This document shows positions 62,443 to 64,000 of a stretch of 64,000 nt of DNA, piece after piece. Source of the DNA: CBDIHH01 sp965279095 (GTDB taxonomy: Bacteria > Pseudomonadota > Alphaproteobacteria > Caulobacterales > Caulobacteraceae); the NCBI GenBank assembly GCA_965279095.1, contig CBDIHH010000004.1, positions 429,393-493,392 on the forward strand. The letters are read 5' to 3'. Position 1 is the first letter of the stretch; each line of letters begins with the position of its first letter. The notes beneath the pieces were generated by a model. That model was not told the DNA's origin. It did no database searches and saw only the letters and a program-made list of their open reading frames with translations. The position numbers and the translations under genes were made by a program.

Positions 62443-62583
62443 CGATTAAAAATACCTTATAATACGATTTTTCAAATTTGAATATTGGTTAATTGAAGGG
62501 ATTCCTTAACTTTACCACGGTTTTTCATAGGATATTGGATTTTAAAAACGGGGTTGGATTTCTATCCTGACCCCTTTTTTATT

Positions 62584-64000
62584 TTAATCCCGCCCCTCGT
62601 TTTCCTTAAAATAGGCCAATAAAATTTCTGCTCTATTATTGCCTATCAACGTAATAATGTCTGTTTTATTCGCGTTCTTAATGTTTTTTACTGATTTGAA
62701 TTCTTTTAATAAAAGAGTAATCGTTTGTTTTCCAATTCCTTCGATCTGTTCCAACTCATTTTTGAAAGTACCCTTCGATCTTTGATTACGGTGAAACGTG
62801 ATTCCAAATCGGTGAACCTCATCTCGAATTCTTCGAACTAATTTTAATGCATCACTATCCCATGGTAATTTAATAGAGGCTGTATCTCCCGGGAAAAATA
62901 TCTCTTCTTCATTTTTTGCCAAACCTACTACTGTTAAACTGCCATGTAAATTCAATTCATGAATACTTTCCATTGCGGCACTTAACTGTCCTTTGCCTCC
63001 ATCAATGATGACAAGTTGTGGTAGAGGCGATTCCTCTTTTAGCAATCGTTTATATCGTCTGTGAACCACTTCTTTCATTGTAGCAAAATCATTAATGCCT
63101 TTTACGGTTTTTACATTGTAGTGTCTGTAATCTTTTTTACTCGGCATTCCGTCTTTAAAACAGACCATTGCTGAAACAGGATAACTGCCTTGGAAGTTGG
63201 AGTTATCAAAGCACTCAATATGAACAGGTGTTTCCTTTAAATGTAAATACTCCTGTAATTCATACAGCACTTTTTTCTTTTCCATGTCTGTACGTCCTTC
63301 CAGATGTAATATCTTTTTTCTTCTAAGCTCTTCTTTAAAATAATTGACATTCTTCTGAGCCAGTTCCAGTAATTTCTTTTTATCTCCACCTTTCGGAATT
63401 GTAAAAACAACGGTGCTATCAGGATAATCTATTTCAAATGGAACGATCACTTCTTTTGATAAGCTATTGAAGTCTGTTCTCATTCGATTAATAGCAAAAC
63501 TCAATACCTCTTCTTCTGACTCTTCCAATTTGGTTTCCAGAGGTACAGTATGTGTTTGAACGATGGTTCCATTTTGAACCATCAGGTAGTTTACATAAGC
63601 CGTATCGCCATCTTTTAAAATGGCAAACACATCCAGGCTGCTAAGATGTTTACTAACAATAACAGATTTTGATTGATAATTTTCAAGGTGCTCAATTTTT
63701 TTCCTAACCTGTTCTGCTTTTTCAAATTCAAGATCTAAGGCATGCTCCTGCATTTGTTTTTTAAAATGCAAGATCACAGAACCAAGATTACCCTTCAAAA
63801 TATTACGTACTTGTTGCAAACCCTCATCATAAGATGCAGCATCTTGTAAACCTTCACAAGGTCCTTTACAGTTACCGAGATGGTATTCCAGACATACTTT
63901 GTATTTACCTCTTCGGATCTGCGCATCACTCAGGTTTAGCTTACAAGTTCGCAGAGGAATATATTGTCGGATAAAACTAATGAGCTCCCTTACTTTACCG
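62584..64000 (-). CDS. uvrC: Excinuclease ABC subunit C, 5' part outside window
   Basis: Makes the two incisions flanking a DNA lesion in nucleotide excision repair. The visible C-terminal part is about 471 residues and open to the window end. Upstream sequence includes IPLRTCKLNLSDAQIRRGKY and KVCLEYHLGNCKGPCEGLQ, the cysteine-rich linker after the GIY-YIG domain. The UvrB-binding UVR motif (LDLEFEKAEQVRKKIEHLEN), the RNase H-like nuclease domain (HIECFDNSNFQGSYPVSAMV; VIIDGGKGQLSA) and C-terminal helix-hairpin-helix motifs (LEQIEGIGKQT) follow. A TTG near 63819 is only an internal leucine. Confidence 0.95.
   Translation of the reverse strand, partial: GKVRELISFIRQYIPLRTCKLNLSDAQIRRGKYKVCLEYHLGNCKGPCEGLQDAASYDEGLQQVRNILKGNLGSVILHFKKQMQEHALDLEFEKAEQVRKKIEHLENYQSKSVIVSKHLSSLDVFAILKDGDTAYVNYLMVQNGTIVQTHTVPLETKLEESEEEVLSFAINRMRTDFNSLSKEVIVPFEIDYPDSTVVFTIPKGGDKKKLLELAQKNVNYFKEELRRKKILHLEGRTDMEKKKVLYELQEYLHLKETPVHIECFDNSNFQGSYPVSAMVCFKDGMPSKKDYRHYNVKTVKGINDFATMKEVVHRRYKRLLKEESPLPQLVIIDGGKGQLSAAMESIHELNLHGSLTVVGLAKNEEEIFFPGDTASIKLPWDSDALKLVRRIRDEVHRFGITFHRNQRSKGTFKNELEQIEGIGKQTITLLLKEFKSVKNIKNANKTDIITLIGNNRAEILLAYFKENEGRD

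Noticed and set aside
59350..64000. Horizontally acquired gliding motility island
   Set aside because: The break is in the middle of gldL, codon use changes at one base, and no mobility genes or att sites are present; misassembly is simpler.

Overview
The window is a chimeric contig of three blocks that differ in base composition, gene content and strand layout.

Block 1 (about 1-33,230) is most of a T7-like podovirus prophage. The minus strand carries the canonical T7 late order: phage RNA polymerase (30555-33026), a gp7.3-like protein, portal, scaffold, major capsid, tail tubes A and B, four internal virion proteins (the last with a lytic transglycosylase domain), tail fibre, holin candidate, small terminase and large terminase (7102-8757). 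Five accessory structural genes, including a pectate-lyase-like tailspike and a lectin-like protein, are inserted between scaffold and capsid. The polymerase lies next to a tRNA-Ser(GGA) gene (33231-33320) whose 3' end faces the phage, as expected of an attachment site. No DNA polymerase, primase/helicase, integrase, repressor or dedicated endolysin is visible. They may lie left of base 1, where the window opens inside a gene, or be absent. The left 7 kb holds an ArdC-type antirestriction gene, several repeat arrays (iteron-like and 10-11 bp phased repeats) and a plus-strand run of unrecognised genes. These include two exported proteins, a lipoprotein, a protein with a HEPN-like R-x5-H motif and a 26-residue membrane peptide. 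They read as lysogenic-conversion or superinfection-exclusion cargo.

Block 2 (about 33,231-59,349) is GC-rich alphaproteobacterial chromosome, most like Caulobacterales (Caulobacter/Phenylobacterium type), judged from the rpmI-rplT-pheS-pheT cluster, a DUF1134/EipA gene, the infC sequence style and the dispersed GC-rich palindromes. It encodes msrA, a DUF599 membrane protein, a cyclopropane-fatty-acyl-phospholipid synthase, two MFS transporters, a PAP2 phosphatase, lepA, an EipA-like protein, an UPF0114 membrane protein, rpmI-rplT-pheS-pheT, and a tandem pair of secreted GH16 glycanases with RTX repeats. The first of the pair carries a +1 frameshift in a G run. They are followed by infC (probable AUU start), then an envelope-sugar group of glycosyltransferase, nucleotide-sugar-type epimerase, galU, a small lipoprotein and glmM.

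Block 3 (about 59,350-64,000) is AT-rich Bacteroidota sequence: the 3' end of gldL, then gldM, gldN and the C-terminal part of uvrC. It joins block 2 abruptly inside gldL and at the end of a 96-bp dispersed repeat of block 2. This is best explained as an assembly misjoin, not as horizontal transfer.

The most interesting biology is in block 1. A temperate T7-like element has its RNA polymerase beside the attachment site, under a six-half-site operator array. Candidate phage promoters lie ahead of capsid, tail fibre and terminase, and an exact 16-bp repeat brackets the structural operon.
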